From Bathynomus jamesi (lineage: Eukaryota; Arthropoda; Malacostraca; Isopoda; Cirolanidae): DNA of 64,000 nucleotides. The stretch is taken from positions 839,001 to 903,000 of the forward strand of contig JAJOZX010000995.1 in assembly GCA_023014485.1 (NCBI GenBank), written 5' to 3'. The translations under genes were made by a program, and so were the position numbers. How positions within the stretch are numbered: position 1 is the first letter of the stretch; every line of letters begins with the position of its first letter. Below the pieces are notes generated by a model that ran no database searches, had not been told where the DNA came from, and saw only the letters and a list, made by a program, of their open reading frames with translations. Shown here one piece after another: positions 44,302 to 55,437 of the stretch.

Positions 44302-47300
44302 TAGGGTGGAGCGAAAAATACTTTTTTTCTAGTATGAAGTTCTAATAGTGATTAAAAGTTGCATTTAGTGGACGAAATATGTCTCCCAAAATATGAGTTC
44401 ATTTGTTTAAAATTTTCAGCTGCCACCAGGGGGCTAAATTTAACACAATTTTGTGTAAAAAGGGAAAAAATGCTTCTATTTTAGGTTTCTCAAACTATTA
44501 TAAATTTTATCTTAGAATTATCTAATAGTTTGATTAAGATTCTTAAATGACAGGAATTCGTTTTGTAAAAATGCCTTTTCATATGCTTAATATCTTCAGC
44601 TGCCACAAGAGAGCTGAAGTTAGCACAATTTAGAGTAACTGAGTCATGTTGAGACTACACTGAATGTTGTGGGGGAGGGTTTGGGGAGGGTTGTGGGGGA
44701 GGGTTTTGGTGTGAAGGAATTTCTTTCTGTGAGTCATTAGAACAGTGTGTTAACACTTGTCTTCTTAGGTAGTAGGCCTAGTCGCTCAGTTGATCGGAGA
44801 GTTTTTTAATATGATCGGAATATTATAAAACTTATTTTAAAGTGATTTATATAGAGATAATATTGATTTTATTATAAAATGCTTCTTATAATGTATTATA
44901 TAATTTTAGTTTATTTATATAATATATTATATATTTATATAATATATTATATATACTTATAAAATATATTATATATATTAATTATATAATGTTTTGATGT
45001 TACAGGACATTTTGTGATTGTGAATTTTTCTTAAAAATATTATGGCATCAAATACTAAATATAAACATTTCACTAGAGAACATATGAAGTGTTCCATATT
45101 TGAAGTACCTTGTGAGATGAGTGATATGCAACTACCAACTTATAACTGCATTATGAAAGATTACCTGTTCACAAAACATTTAGTGAAGGAGCAGATGAAT
45201 AACAAGGAGCCTTCATTTTCTGAAATAGCAGAGGCAGTTTCCAAAAAGGTAGAAAATATTTGGAAGAAGGCCTCTTTGCCAATAGTTTCACATACACGCG
45301 TTTTACAGATGATGCGAGTGTACCATGATAAATACAGGTCCTTATTAAAGCCATACAAGTCACGCAAGGATCAGCCTAAGTACAAAAATCAGCTTGAAGA
45401 ATTTGAAAACTCTTCAAAATGCACTTTGTTTGACATCTGCACCTGCAAATGTAAGGAGTTTAGGAGATGCTCATGTGAAAAGAGTAAGCAAGTCCCTCCA
45501 AAAGAGCAGGAATTTTTAAATGACCAACGAACACGCAGAATAATGGTGATAGGAAGCATTGACATAGCATACACAAGACGATTACAAGCAAGAGAACATC
45601 GAAAGGAAATGGAAAAAGCACGTCTGGAATCCTCACAAACAACTAGTGCTGCTATAACCAATACGTCCAACTTACAAATCGAAACAGAGACAAGTGAACT
45701 TCAACAACTAGAAGAGATATCTGAAGATAATGAGGAAGATACAACCTCGACTCAATATGTAATATCAGAACAACAGATGCGTGAGCCACTGCCTTCATTA
45801 GCAATTACTTGTGATAGATTTAAAATGTCGGACAGAGCTGGGGCTGCTATTGCTTCTGCAGTATTGGCAGATCTTAAAATTGTTACTCCCGAAGACAAAG
45901 GGAATATTATAGACAGAAGTAAGCTAAGACGTGAAAGACAAAAACAGAGAAAGGAACTACAACAGATAGGAGAGCCAAAAACCATGCGGGGATTATACTT
46001 TGATGGCAGAAAGGATAAAACAATGATTCAAGTCCAGGAGAGTGATGGCTCTAACCACCAAAGAACCAAACGCGAAGAGTATATCAGCATAATATCTGAA
46101 CCACACTCTCTGTACTTTGCACATGTGACACCTTCCAGTGGCAAAGCTAAATACATTTGCACAGCGCTAGTGAATTGCTTGAAAGAAAGGAATGTTGATA
46201 TATGGAACATCGTTGCAGTTGGCTGTGATTCGACAGTGGTTAACACTGGTAGTATTGGAGGCACAATAAGATTACTGGAAGAAGCCTTTAATAAGCCATT
46301 GCAGTGGCTGATATGCCTTTTACACCTTAATGAACTTCCATTGCGCCATCTGTTTCATCACTTGGATGGTACCACTACTGGACCAAGAGCATTTTCAGGA
46401 GAAATTGGCCGAGCACTTTCAGACTGTGAAAAGCTTCCCATAGTTAACTTCAAACCCATTGAAATTCAAGAGGACATGTGTGAAGTTGATGTAGATGACA
46501 TAAGTACTGACCAGAAATACCTTCTTGAAATTCACAAGGCTATATCAAGTGGAACATTCTCAAAGAGTCTTAGTCATAAGAGTCCAGGCAATATATCACA
46601 TTCAAGGTGGCTCACCACAGCAAACAGGACTCTGCGGTTATATGCAAGCACAGAGAATCCTTCAGGCAATTTACAAGAATTAGCTATTTTCATTGTTAGG
46701 GTATACGCACCAATGTGGTTTCAGATAAAGCGTAAACCATTATGCCAATATTGGTGCTAAACATATGTGGCATATGATTGCAAGAAGCCGGTATTCAGCG
46801 AAATGCATATTACGCAAATCAAGAAAACATTCTCATTGCAATGATAGCTGATGAAAGGGAGCATGTGCGTCAGTTGGGATTTAGGCGTATCATAAAAGCA
46901 AGGGCATGCATTCAAGAAACAGATGTTATCAGGTATTTTAAGGTGCCAGAAATAAATTTTTATGCCAAAGACTACAGATCTCATTATGTGGCAAGATTTT
47001 CAGATAGCAGAACCACCGATAACCAAAGGAGTTTCTCTTGATGATATTGAATCATGCATCAAACATGGTACTACTCTTCATTCAGAATTATTTAAGTTTC
47101 CATGTCATACACAAGCCGTAGAGAGATGCGTCAAGCTCGTTACAGACTCTGCTGGATCAGTCTGCGGACCTACAAACAGAGACGGTTGGATTCGTGCTAC
47201 ATTAGAATCAAGGAAAAAACAGCCAAAATTTGACACAAAAGCAAATTACTAAATAGTCTTCAGCAAGAACCCTTTCTAGAGGGAGGTTGGTTGGGGAAAG

Positions 47301-47758
47301 GGTGGTAACTCCGCTAAGGCACGAAATAACGTTTCTTAACTGTCTCAAGTCAGTATAAAGGAGGAGAGACATCCTAATTTATTACTATTCCCTTTTTCAA
47401 GTAAATATAGAATCATACTTAATTGTCATTTTTAAGTTAACTTCAGCCCTCTTGTGGCAGCTGAAGATATTAAGCATATGAAAAGGCATTTTTACAAAAC
47501 GAATTCTTATCATTTACGAATGTTAATCAAACTATTAGATAATTCTAAGATAAAATTTTATAATAGTTTGATAAACCTAAAATAGAAGCATTTTTTTCCT
47601 TTTTACCCAAAATTGTGTTAACTTTAGCCCCCTGGTGGCAGCTGAAAATATTAAACAAATGAACTCATATTTTGGCAGGTATATATCGTCCACTAAATGC
47701 AACTTTTAATCATTATTAGAACTTCATACTAGAAAAAAGGTATTTTTCGCTCCACCCT
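44302..47758 (+). mobile_element. unclassified DNA transposon with ~330-bp TIRs
   Basis: Ends TTAGGGTGGAGCGAAAAATA and its mirror TATTTTTCGCTCCACCCTAA. The inverted similarity continues about 330 bp inward (44302-44640 against 47425-47758), including AGCTGCCACCAGGGGGCTAA. It carries one long protein frame (45042-47252). The target duplication cannot be read because both flanks are (AT)n. I do not recognise the superfamily with confidence. Confidence 0.82.
45042..47252 (+). pseudogene. putative transposase of the long-TIR element
   Basis: A 572-residue open frame (45042-46760) starts MASNTKYKHFTREHMKCSIF. A cysteine cluster (CTCKCKEFRRCSCEKSK, about residues 133-149) may bind zinc. An acidic linker follows (EEISEDNEEDTTS), then a core with MRGLYFDGRKDKTM, VAVGCDSTVVNTGSIGG and LICLLHLNELPLRHLFHH. 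The order Asp-S/T-T-NTG then C-x2-H-x2-E resembles RNase H-type transposases and the 4.3-6.5 kb family (inference). Frameshifts at about 46735, 46790 and 47000 break the C-terminus, which ends VCGPTNRDGWIRATLESRKK. Related multi-copy arthropod proteins exist in my memory only as uncharacterised. Confidence 0.65.
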
Positions 47759-47775
47759 AATATATATATATATGT

Positions 47776-47897
47776 ATAGTTTTTTTTTTTTTCTGTAACC
47801 TATATATATGCTGTAACCCTTCATGTACTTCAGTGTTCCTGAGGATGTCATTAGACGAAAGCGCTTGAGCACCATTCTGTGTTTCCTTTCCTTCGTG

Positions 47898-47905
<8 letters not shown>
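47776..47905 (+). repeat. PLE terminal-repeat fragment (family A)
   Basis: TGTAACCCTTCATGTACTTC, the hammerhead block and CTTTCCTTCGTGTTTC, then (AT)n at 47903-47940. It sits next to the long-TIR transposon end. Confidence 0.72.
47833..47872 (+). ncRNA. hammerhead ribozyme motif, family A
   Basis: Plus strand GTGTTC, CTGAGGA, TGTC-ATTA-GACG, GAAA, GCGC, UU, GAGCAC: all core positions intact. Confidence 0.75.
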
Positions 47906-47940
<35 letters not shown>

Positions 47941-47941
<1 letters not shown>

Positions 47942-49312
47942 GAAGGAGAGGATAGATCTCAATCAAAGAACCAGAGACGAATGTCATTGACATCTGATTT
48001 TACCAATTTTTTGAAAAGAATAGCTAGAAAAAATCTACTATTTTTGAGGTAGAGGAAAGATTCAATGATAACCAACATAGATTCAGATTTGGAAGATCGT
48101 GCCTATCATAACTAATAGAACATTATAACAATATTACTGATGCACTCGAAAATAATGACAGTTATGATGTAATATACACAGACTTTGCCAAGGTATTCGA
48201 CAAATGTGATCGTGGAATAATAGCGCATAAAATAAAATGCATGGGAATAACGGGTAAATTAGGAAAATGAACCTATAACTTCTTCATAGAGAGTCAGCAA
48301 GTTGTTGTTGTTGTTGTTGTTGTTGTTACAGTCCGAGGCATATCATCATCAGAATTAGATATAGGACCTACGTAGCTCAGTTCCACGTGGAATGTTATTG
48401 CTTCACTACTTTATTCATTATCATGCTAGCCAATATACATAGATAACGAAGTAACCAATAATAGTACAATAACATCGTTTGCTGGTAATACAAAAATTAG
48501 TAGAGAATTAGGAACTGGGAAGATATAGAATTTTTACAAAAGAATACAAATAGAATATAGAGAAGGTGAGAAGACAACACTAGGAAAATTAAAAACAAAA
48601 ATTTTCAGCTCTTAAAATTCAGAAAAAATGAGGAACTAAAATTAATGGACTACGATGCCCAAATGGTCAAGGAATTCAGAGAAACGTGAGGAGTGTAACG
48701 ATTTCCTTGCTGAAAATACTGATCGTATCAAAACAGGAATATTGTTCAGTCTTCACGTCCCCATATAAAAACAGAAATTAACGAGCTAGAAGAAATTCAA
48801 AGAAATTTCACAACTAGGATTGATGGCTGTAAAGAACAAAATTACTGGGAAAGACTACGTACATTAAATCTATATTCGTTAGAAATAGGAAGAGAGAGCG
48901 ACACCATTATATACGCATTGGCAATAAGAGAAACTAGTACCTAACCCCAAACTGAACTCTAAACCAACCAAACAACACTGGAAAATAGGAAAGGAAGACT
49001 ATGTACTTTTCCCAAACTAAAGGCTAGGAACATCCTCAATCTTGAAGGAAAATAGTTTTGCTGTCAGTGAGCCAAAACGATTTAAACAGCTACCCAAAGA
49101 AATTTGGAACACTACTGATGTCGATGTGAAAGTCTCAGAAGGAGAATATACACCTGGCTGAGAACAATCCCGGATGAGGTGGGTGTACCTGGCTACGTGA
49201 GATGGATCGCTCAAGAAACCAATTCTTCCCTTTACAAGCTAATTCCAGAGGTTGGGCGACGCGTCTGATCTTCGTGCGATGAAAGATCTACGCACACTAC
49301 TTCTGCCACGTG
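47941..49312 (+). pseudogene. CR1/L2-like LINE (type A), very degenerate
   Basis: Readable only by comparison with 58300-60650: FNDNQHRFRFGRSCLS-like (48060), YTDFAKVFDKCDRGIIAHK (48178), then the C-terminal region (48760-49230) with NYWERLRTLNLYS and PGYVRWIA-like stretches. It has many stops, indels and an internal (GTT)n at 48299-48327. Older than the 23-kb and 58-kb copies. Confidence 0.78.
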
Positions 49313-50088
49313 TATATATAATAATAATAATAATAATAATGAATAAATGAATGAATTTTTCACTTATCACTTGGCAGGTGCACTGTACAATGCTTCTGCT
49401 TTTTGAGTTCATAATTTTATATGTTTCAGGTTAAGAGATTCCATTTGTTCCGAAAATACGAAACCCTTCAGAAGTTTTCCCGAGTCGTGGCTCAATTACG
49501 ATTTCCATTCTAGAATACCAAATTTTTTCAAACAAATAGAATTAATTTGCAGAATTTTTCCAGAATATGACTAACTAATATTAGTATTAAAAAAAAATAA
49601 AAAATATTCCAGCCATAATAAAGTATTTCTTTTTAAATACATTCGAATCTTAATAAGATGAGCGAATTCGAGATATAGAATTTGGTGGAAGAAAAGGTTA
49701 GGCATAATATCATAGAATTTGGCGTATAGAATATAGAATTTGGCGGAAGAAAAGGTTAGGCATAATGAACGTCAAACCGCTTTCCGCGGTGAGCGAAAAC
49801 ATCTTAATAAGATCCACGTTGACCATGACACCTTCAGGACTTTGGAACAACCATAATATTATTAAAATAGATTGAAAATAAATTAATTTTTTAATTGTTT
49901 TTCTTTGTTCTCTAGTTCCATCGACGATATGGAAATGACATCGCATAAAATTCCTTCGTATTTTGCCTTCTTTTTCACTTTGTTTAAAATGAGTAAAAAG
50001 TGTGCAATCGTATCATATATACATCAATTATAATACTGACAAAAGCTTTAAGTCAAATGTTAGTTATGAATATTAATAATTAGTTATA

Positions 50089-50132
<44 letters not shown>

Positions 50133-50264
50133 GTACATATATAGCCGGATAGATTTATATTAAAAGCAAGTTCCATATTATTATATAAATCACGGTCAAT
50201 ATGCAAACACACACACACACACACTCACAGACGTGTGCGTATGTGTATATATGTATGCAAAACC
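49313..50264. other. spacer with a short direct duplication and ATA/CA repeats
   Basis: A direct repeat GAATTTGG-GGAAGAAAAGGTTAGGC occurs at 49678-49710 and again at 49737-49768. (ATA)n arrays lie at 49318-49340 and 50093-50131, and (CA)n at 50204-50222. No gene. Confidence 0.45.
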
Positions 50265-50345
50265 GCCCCCCCCCAGGGTTCAAACCCACCACCGCTTGAG
50301 TAGGTGAGGGCGCTAGCCACTACGCTACGACGGAATAAAAGTTAA
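50265..50345 (-). mobile_element. tRNA-derived SINE (family 2), copy 1
   Basis: Minus strand has A-box-like TAGCGTAGTGGCTAGCGC and B-box-like GGTTTGAACCC in tRNA spacing with a long variable region. It is preceded by a body GAACCTGACGG... on the + strand to about 50450. Not a functional tRNA, because no acceptor stem forms. Confidence 0.5.
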
Positions 50346-50527
50346 TAGAACCTGACGGATATTTGATCGTCCGAGAAAATGCATAACGCTTTCGCGCCCA
50401 GAGGCGTGTTACGTATTAACACTCCCTCACAGCCATTAGCCAACATTTCATGGAATTTATCTGATGCAAAGAGACGGTCCATACATGGAATATCATGCAG
50501 GATATTTTGCATAATGCAAAATTATTC

Positions 50528-50600
50528 CATCAGAATTCGAACCACCACCCCTTGAGTAGAAGGTGAGGGCAATCATCACCACGCTACGACGGAATAAAAA
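50528..50600 (-). mobile_element. tRNA-derived SINE (family 2), copy 2
   Basis: Complement carries CGTAGCGTGGTGATGATTGC and GGTTCGAATTC, with the same CCTCACCT-CTACTCAAG middle as copy 1. The adjoining body (CCTGACGAGTATTATTTCAT) matches the first copy. Confidence 0.5.
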
Positions 50601-50639
50601 TTGATACAACCTGACGAGTATTATTTCATCGTCCGAGGA

Positions 50640-50695
50640 AGCCTTAATTGGCTAATTTTGCATTATGTAAAATCGTGTGCGGCGTTCAAACATAA

Positions 50696-50779
<84 letters not shown>

Positions 50780-51020
50780 GCGCGTATGCCGGGTGAAATG
50801 AATGTCATATCTGAATATTTATAAATATAAATTTAGTTATCTGGGAATACAAAAGGCAAATATATTGTTCTTTTCCCCATGTCCAAATATTAATAAACTA
50901 GAATGTAGAGTGGAGCACCACATGCGATACTAATGAAACACGGATACAGTTTCCCCTACAATTTTTATTTTACATAAAATCTACGTGTTCTCATCTCCAC
51001 ATTTCATTACGTATTTCTAT

Positions 51021-51081
<61 letters not shown>
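50640..51081. repeat. microsatellites (CT)n, (TA)n and spacer
   Basis: (CT)n at 50702-50735 runs into (TA)n to 50775, and (TA)n at 51029-51080 abuts the hAT end. No gene between. Confidence 0.7.
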
Positions 51082-51083
<2 letters not shown>

Positions 51084-51870
51084 GTGGTGGGCACCGTTAA
51101 CCAAACGTTAACTTCGATAACGATAATCCGTTAACCCCAATTTTTAACTCCGATAACGATAATCCGATAATTTTACTACAAAGTTAACGGAAGTTAACGA
51201 TAATCCGTTAACGATAACTATTTCTTTACTAACATTTAAAAAAATCAAGGAAAAAGCTTTAAAACCCGTAGAAAATGTTTATTTATGCAAAATCCAACAA
51301 TAAATAGGTATTTAACTGTATTTTTATCAAGTTTTGCAACTTATTTGCTTAATAACTTTTTTTTTATTTTTAATAAAAAATGTACTGATTACATGTTTTG
51401 AAACTCTTGTAACCACTAACCATTAACTAAATTTTAATTTACCAGAGAATTATTATGGCGGGAACTGAAAGGTAAAATTAAATTTTAGGCACATTTATTA
51501 AAGACTATGACACAATGTCCTGGTTGCCCTTCAGAAAGACCAACTTCCCAAAGTTAGGCCCAACTGCCAGTCTTGACCACTTGGGCCTCAGGATGTCCTT
51601 GCCGAGAGAGAAGAGCCGTTCCACTGCGGCAGAGGACGGAATTGGCAGACTGAAGTTATGGCGGTTTGAATTCATTCGCGGAGCGGTGATCTTCCGTGAA
51701 TGACTCCTCGCAGTTAACGTGTTAACGGACTTTAACAGACTAAATATCGAGTTATCGGAAGTTAACTGGTCCGATAACGATAAATGGAAATTAACTTCCG
51801 TTAATAGTCCGTTAAAAAAAGTTAACTTCGTTAATTAACTGTTATCGGATTAACGCTTTAGTGCCCAACA

Positions 51871-51873
<3 letters not shown>
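51082..51873 (-). mobile_element. hAT element, internally deleted
   Basis: Ends CAGTGGTGGGCACCGTTAAC and, mirrored, GTGCCCAACACTG. Subterminal GTTAACTTCGATAACG-like repeats occur at both sides. It sits inside (TA)n, so the target duplication is ambiguous. It retains only the 3' end of the transposase gene. Confidence 0.8.
51505..51666 (-). pseudogene. hAT dimerisation-domain remnant
   Basis: Minus strand: LPIPSSAAVERLFSLGKDIL then LVFLKGNQDIVS and a stop at 51505. This is the C-terminal hAT dimerisation motif. The rest of the transposase is deleted. Confidence 0.75.
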
Positions 51874-51905
<32 letters not shown>

Positions 51906-51950
51906 CAGAAGGACCAACACAACGGCAAACATTTTCATTTATTTTTTGTA

Positions 51951-51991
51951 CTGCAGACGTTTCGACAAATCTTTAGTCATCATCAGTGAAT
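51951..51991 (-). ncRNA. hammerhead-type motif, family C
   Basis: Minus strand: CTGATGA, stem II TGAC-TAAAGATT-TGTC-like, GAAA, CG, UC. Stem I pairing is weak or bulged (CA/TG plus UU/AG), so this is less certain than families A and B. Confidence 0.55.
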
Positions 51992-52319
51992 TAAGTCTTA
52001 AAACCTTAAAACAAAAATAAAAAATGAAAATTACATCAATACAATATTAAAACCATTAAAATTAAAACCTTAAAATAAAAATAATGAAAATTGCATCAAT
52101 ACAAAATTAAAATCATTAAAATTACATCACTACAAAAAATCATTAAAATTAAATTAAATTACCTCAACAGGTAAATACACAATGATGTAATTTTAATGAT
52201 TTTAATTTTGTATTGATGCAATTTTCATTATTTTTATTTTAAAGTTTTAATTTTAATGGTTTTAATATTGTATTGATGTAATTTTCACTTTTTATTTTTG
52301 TTTTAAGGTTTTAAGATTT

Positions 52320-52362
52320 AATTCACTGATGATGACAAAAGATTTGTCGAAACGTCTGCAGT
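52320..52362 (+). ncRNA. hammerhead-type motif, family C
   Basis: Plus strand CTGATGA, stem II GACAAA-AGA-TTTGTC (six pairs), GAAA, CGTC. The core boxes are intact and stem I is short with a possible bulge. Confidence 0.6.
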
Positions 52363-52451
52363 ACAAAAAATAAATGAAAATGTTTGCCGTTGTGTTGGTC
52401 CTTCTGTTCATCTGTAAGCTCCGTTTCCCTAAGGAGAAGTCAATAGCTTTG

Positions 52452-52483
<32 letters not shown>

Positions 52484-52485
52484 TT

Positions 52486-53012
52486 AACTGCAATGACCAC
52501 GCAGTATATTAATGTATAGAAACGACGTAAGTATAGAGGAGTGTTCTGCACACGAGGAAGAGAAATAACGAACAAATGAAAAATGAGGCACCCGCCCGGG
52601 AATCGAACCCAGGATCTTCCAAGTGCCGGTCAGACGTGCTAACCACTACACCACGGAGCCATGATAGTCAGAAGTCGCAATTCTCCTACATAGGGCAGAA
52701 ACCAATGCCTTCCTCGTGTGCAGAACACTCTTCTATACTTACGTCGTTTCTATACATTAATATACTGCGTGGTCATTGCAGTTAAATGTACATATTCACG
52801 ATTTGCGAGGGTGCCCTCTCAAGGCATTGGTTTCTGCCCTATGTAGGAGAATTGCGACTTCTGACTATCGTGGCTCCGTGGTGTAGTGGTTAGCACGTCT
52901 GACCGGCAATTGGAAGATCCTGGGTTCGATTCCCGGGCGGGTGCCTCATTTTTCATTTGTTCGTTATTTCTCTTCCTCGTGTGCAGAACACTCCTCTATA
53001 CTTACGTCGTTT
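52486..53012. mobile_element. tRNA-derived SINE (family 1), inverted pair
   Basis: Left unit 52486-52713 (minus) and right unit 52714-53012 (plus). The 74-nt tRNA-like parts are 52587-52660 (minus) and 52872-52945 (plus): A box TGGTGTAGTGGTTAGC, B box GGTTCGATTCC. The D-arm resembles tRNA-Val. The anticodon loop would be CCGGCAA, lacking the universal U33, so these are not functional tRNAs. The tail reads CTATACTTACGTCG, then CTGCGTGG-CATTGCAGTTAA, ending in (TA)n. Confidence 0.8.
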
Positions 53013-53030
53013 ATATATATATATATATAT

Positions 53031-53147
53031 CCGCGCAAGATGAGGAGAGAACGAAACAAATGAAAAAATGAGGTAACCACCCGGGTTCGATTCCCGGGTG
53101 GTTACCTCATTTTTTCATTTGTTTCGTTCTCTCCTCATCTTGCGCGG
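53031..53147. repeat. perfect snap-back palindrome at a SINE T-arm
   Basis: Two 55-bp arms, 53031-53085 and 53093-53147, are perfectly complementary around the 7-nt loop TTCGATT. The centre CCCGGG-TTCGATT-CCCGGG is the T-arm hairpin of the SINE tRNA head. Confidence 0.95.
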
Positions 53148-53472
53148 AATATTCTCCTATACAAGCGTCGTTCTTTACGTTAATTATACTGCGTGTTTGC
53201 AGTTTAAATGTATATAATGTACGACATGCGGGAGGTGCCCCCTTGGGGCATTGGTTTCTGCGCGTATGTAGAGGAATTACGGCATTTGATTGAGTGAGGC
53301 CCGTGGTGTAATGGTTATCATATCTGACCGGCAATCGGAAGATCCCGGGTTCGATTCCCGGGTGGTTACCTCATTTTTTCATTTGTTGTTCTCTCCTTCT
53401 CATCTTGCGCGGAATATTCTCCTATACAAGCGTCGTTCTTTACGTTAATTATACTGCGTGTTTGCAGTTTAA

Positions 53473-53475
<3 letters not shown>
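53093..53475 (+). mobile_element. tRNA-derived SINE (family 1), 1.4 tandem units
   Basis: The tail of one unit (from the T-loop) is followed by a full unit: linker GGGAGGTGCCCCCTTGGGGC, tRNA-like 53298-53370, then the same tail again (repeat period about 265 bp, CATCTTGCGCGGAATATTCT at 53136 and 53401). It ends in (TA)n at 53476-53529. Confidence 0.75.

Positions 53476-53529
<54 letters not shown>
53476..53529. repeat. (TA)n microsatellite at SINE/LINE junction
   Basis: 54 bp of TA lying exactly between a SINE tail and the 3' end of a type A LINE on the opposite strand. Confidence 0.95.
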
Positions 53530-53530
<1 letters not shown>

Positions 53531-53532
<2 letters not shown>

Positions 53533-53672
53533 CGCGTTGCAGTTCCGTGCGTTGGTCTCTCTTCACACGAAGGTCAAGCTGGTGGCCCCGCCTCTAAGCC
53601 TGGCTTGGTGGAGGAACGAGTTGCTCTTTTGCGCTCTCCACCGCACATAGCCAGGTGCACCCGGCTCATCTA
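53531..53672 (-). pseudogene. CR1/L2-like LINE (type A), 3' end only
   Basis: Minus strand encodes DEPGAPGYVRWRAQKSNSFL-type sequence then a stop, followed by the 3' UTR into (TA)n. Heavily 5'-truncated. Confidence 0.8.
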
Positions 53673-53934
53673 GTATATAAATATAATAATAATAATAGGT
53701 AGGTGGAGAATTCTTTGTGGAATGACATGTTATTGTGTTGGTCGTGAAAAGTATACTACATTTTGTTGTATTGTTTCGTCTGTATTCGAATTAAGTAAGT
53801 TATTTTATGCGTGATATAAATTACTTGATCCATAATTGATTAAAAAAAATTCGATTCTCGAATAGGAAAGTAGTAAATTTATAAGCAATTTAATAGTGAG
53901 CTGAAGACAACAACAACAACAACAACAACAACGA

Positions 53935-54195
53935 CGGGATAAAAAGTTAAAACGCCATCCCCTATACTGAAATGACCAAAAAAAACCACTTAACGATTTC
54001 GTCTCCAGAGGTGTTTTATGATGTTAACCCTCCAGCACTCGAGGTAATGACAGCATTTAATCCAAATTTCTCTGGAATAGAACTGGGGTCACTGAATACC
54101 ATAACGAGCATGAGCAAGCGTAATTGTTTTGTATAATAGTAACGCTCACGACTCCTACTCAGAAGGTCCTGGGTTCGAATCTTTGTGAAGTACTT
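53935..54195. repeat. possible SINE family 2 body and tRNA-like block
   Basis: ACGACGGGATAAAAAGTTAA and CTCCAGAGGTGTTTTATGAT resemble the family 2 body at 50330-50420. A separate plus-strand CCTGGGTTCGAATC at 54170 looks like a B box. Preceded by (CAA)n at 53908-53934. Confidence 0.35.
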
Positions 54196-54205
54196 TTGTT
54201 ATATA

Positions 54206-55120
54206 CAGGGTGTCCCAGAATTAACTATCTATTTCAATGAAATCGGACAAATTTTTTAAAAACACACTTTTATTTATGTTTATCATGTTTAATATGTGTT
54301 AAAAATGTATAAATTTCTAAATTTTTTCATAATTTTATTTTCATAATTTTTTCATTATCTGGTCCAATGAAAGACCGTCTGAAGTCATAGAATGGCAAAG
54401 AGACTCTCCAAAAGTTAACGTGTGGCTTGGAATGACCAAATCCAAAATTTATGGCCCATTCTTCTTTGCGGAAGCAACTGTAACAGGTACCGTCTACCTT
54501 GATATGCTTCAGCAGTTTCTCGAACCACAGCTTCTTGATGATGGCATTCTTGATAATGTTGTGTTTCAACAAGATGGAGCACCATGTCATTATGCTCTAA
54601 TTGTTCGAGAATACCTCAACAGACGCCTTCCGAATCGGTGGATTGGACGTGGAGGACCTCGACCTTGGCCTCCGCGTTCTCCGGATTTGACACCCCTGGA
54701 TTTCTTTGCATGGGGTTTCATAAAAACAAAGGTTTATCGCCAAAAGATCAATGCTTCTTGTTGAAAACAACATTATCAAGAATGCCATCATCAAGAAGCT
54801 GTGGTTCGAGAAACTGCTGAAGCATATCAAGGTAGACGGTACCTGTTACAGTTGCCTCCGCAAAGAAGAATGGGCCATAAATTTTGGATTTGGTCATTCC
54901 AAGCCACACGTTAACTTTTGGAGAGTCTCTTTGCCATTCTATGACTTCAGACGGTCTTTCATTGGACCAGATAATGAAAAAATTATGAAAATAAAATTAT
55001 GAAAAAATTTAGAAATTTATACATTTTTAACACATATTAAACATGATAAACATAAATAAAAGTGAGTTTTTAAAAAATTTGTCCGATTTCATTGAAATAG
55101 ATAGTTAATTCTGGGACACC

Positions 55121-55123
<3 letters not shown>
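54206..55123 (+). mobile_element. palindromic mariner-like element
   Basis: Ends CAGGGTGTCCCAGAATTAAC and its mirror. The arms (54206-54579 and 54750-55123) are inverted copies over about 370 bp, including part of the transposase gene. The 170-bp loop alone holds the third catalytic region. TA flanks both ends. Confidence 0.88.
54376..54764 (+). pseudogene. mariner-like transposase, catalytic fragment
   Basis: NERPSEVIEWQRDSPKVNVW leads into GMTKSKIYGPFFFAEATVTG, VFQQDGAPCHYALIV (second Asp) and PPRSPDLTPLDFFAWGFIKT (third), ending where the inverted arm starts. The N-terminal half is missing. Confidence 0.8.
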
Positions 55124-55156
<33 letters not shown>

Positions 55157-55299
55157 TAACTTCACAGAAACCAGATTACACTAGGTTAGGTGGTTGTTTT
55201 AGATTGGTTAGTTACTTCCCACGTGACTAATTTCAGCCAATCACGATCATCGTAACAAATTTCGATTTTGTCAAAAATACTAGTCTCCATATGTATACA

Positions 55300-55361
55300 T
55301 GGTACAAAAGGTAAGGACGAATGTAACTGAAATATTTCTCTCTATGAATACTTATGGGTGC

Positions 55362-55367
<6 letters not shown>
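55300..55367. repeat. solo Tc1-like terminal repeat
   Basis: ATGGTACAAAAGGTAAGGAC to TACTTATGGGTGCCACT matches, in the same orientation, the end of the Tc1 element at 56030-56107. Confidence 0.6.
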
Positions 55368-55431
<64 letters not shown>

Positions 55432-55437
55432 AGACAT

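Larger units (their letters stand above)
51899..52450. repeat. PLE terminal repeats in inverted pair (family C)
   Basis: Left half 51899-52170 and right half 52180-52450 are inverted copies: GGACCAACACAACGGCAAAC against GTTTGCCGTTGTGTTGGTCC. Each half holds a hammerhead motif. The right half ends CCTAAGGAGAAGTCAATAGC then (TA)n, as at 56716. Confidence 0.8.

Noticed and set aside
48299..48327. Poly-amino-acid repeat in a protein
   Set aside because: (GTT)n expansion inside a long-dead LINE copy; no open frame around it.
52587..52945. Functional tRNA genes
   Set aside because: The tRNA-like segments have mismatched acceptor stems and a C in place of U33, and are joined to a SINE body.
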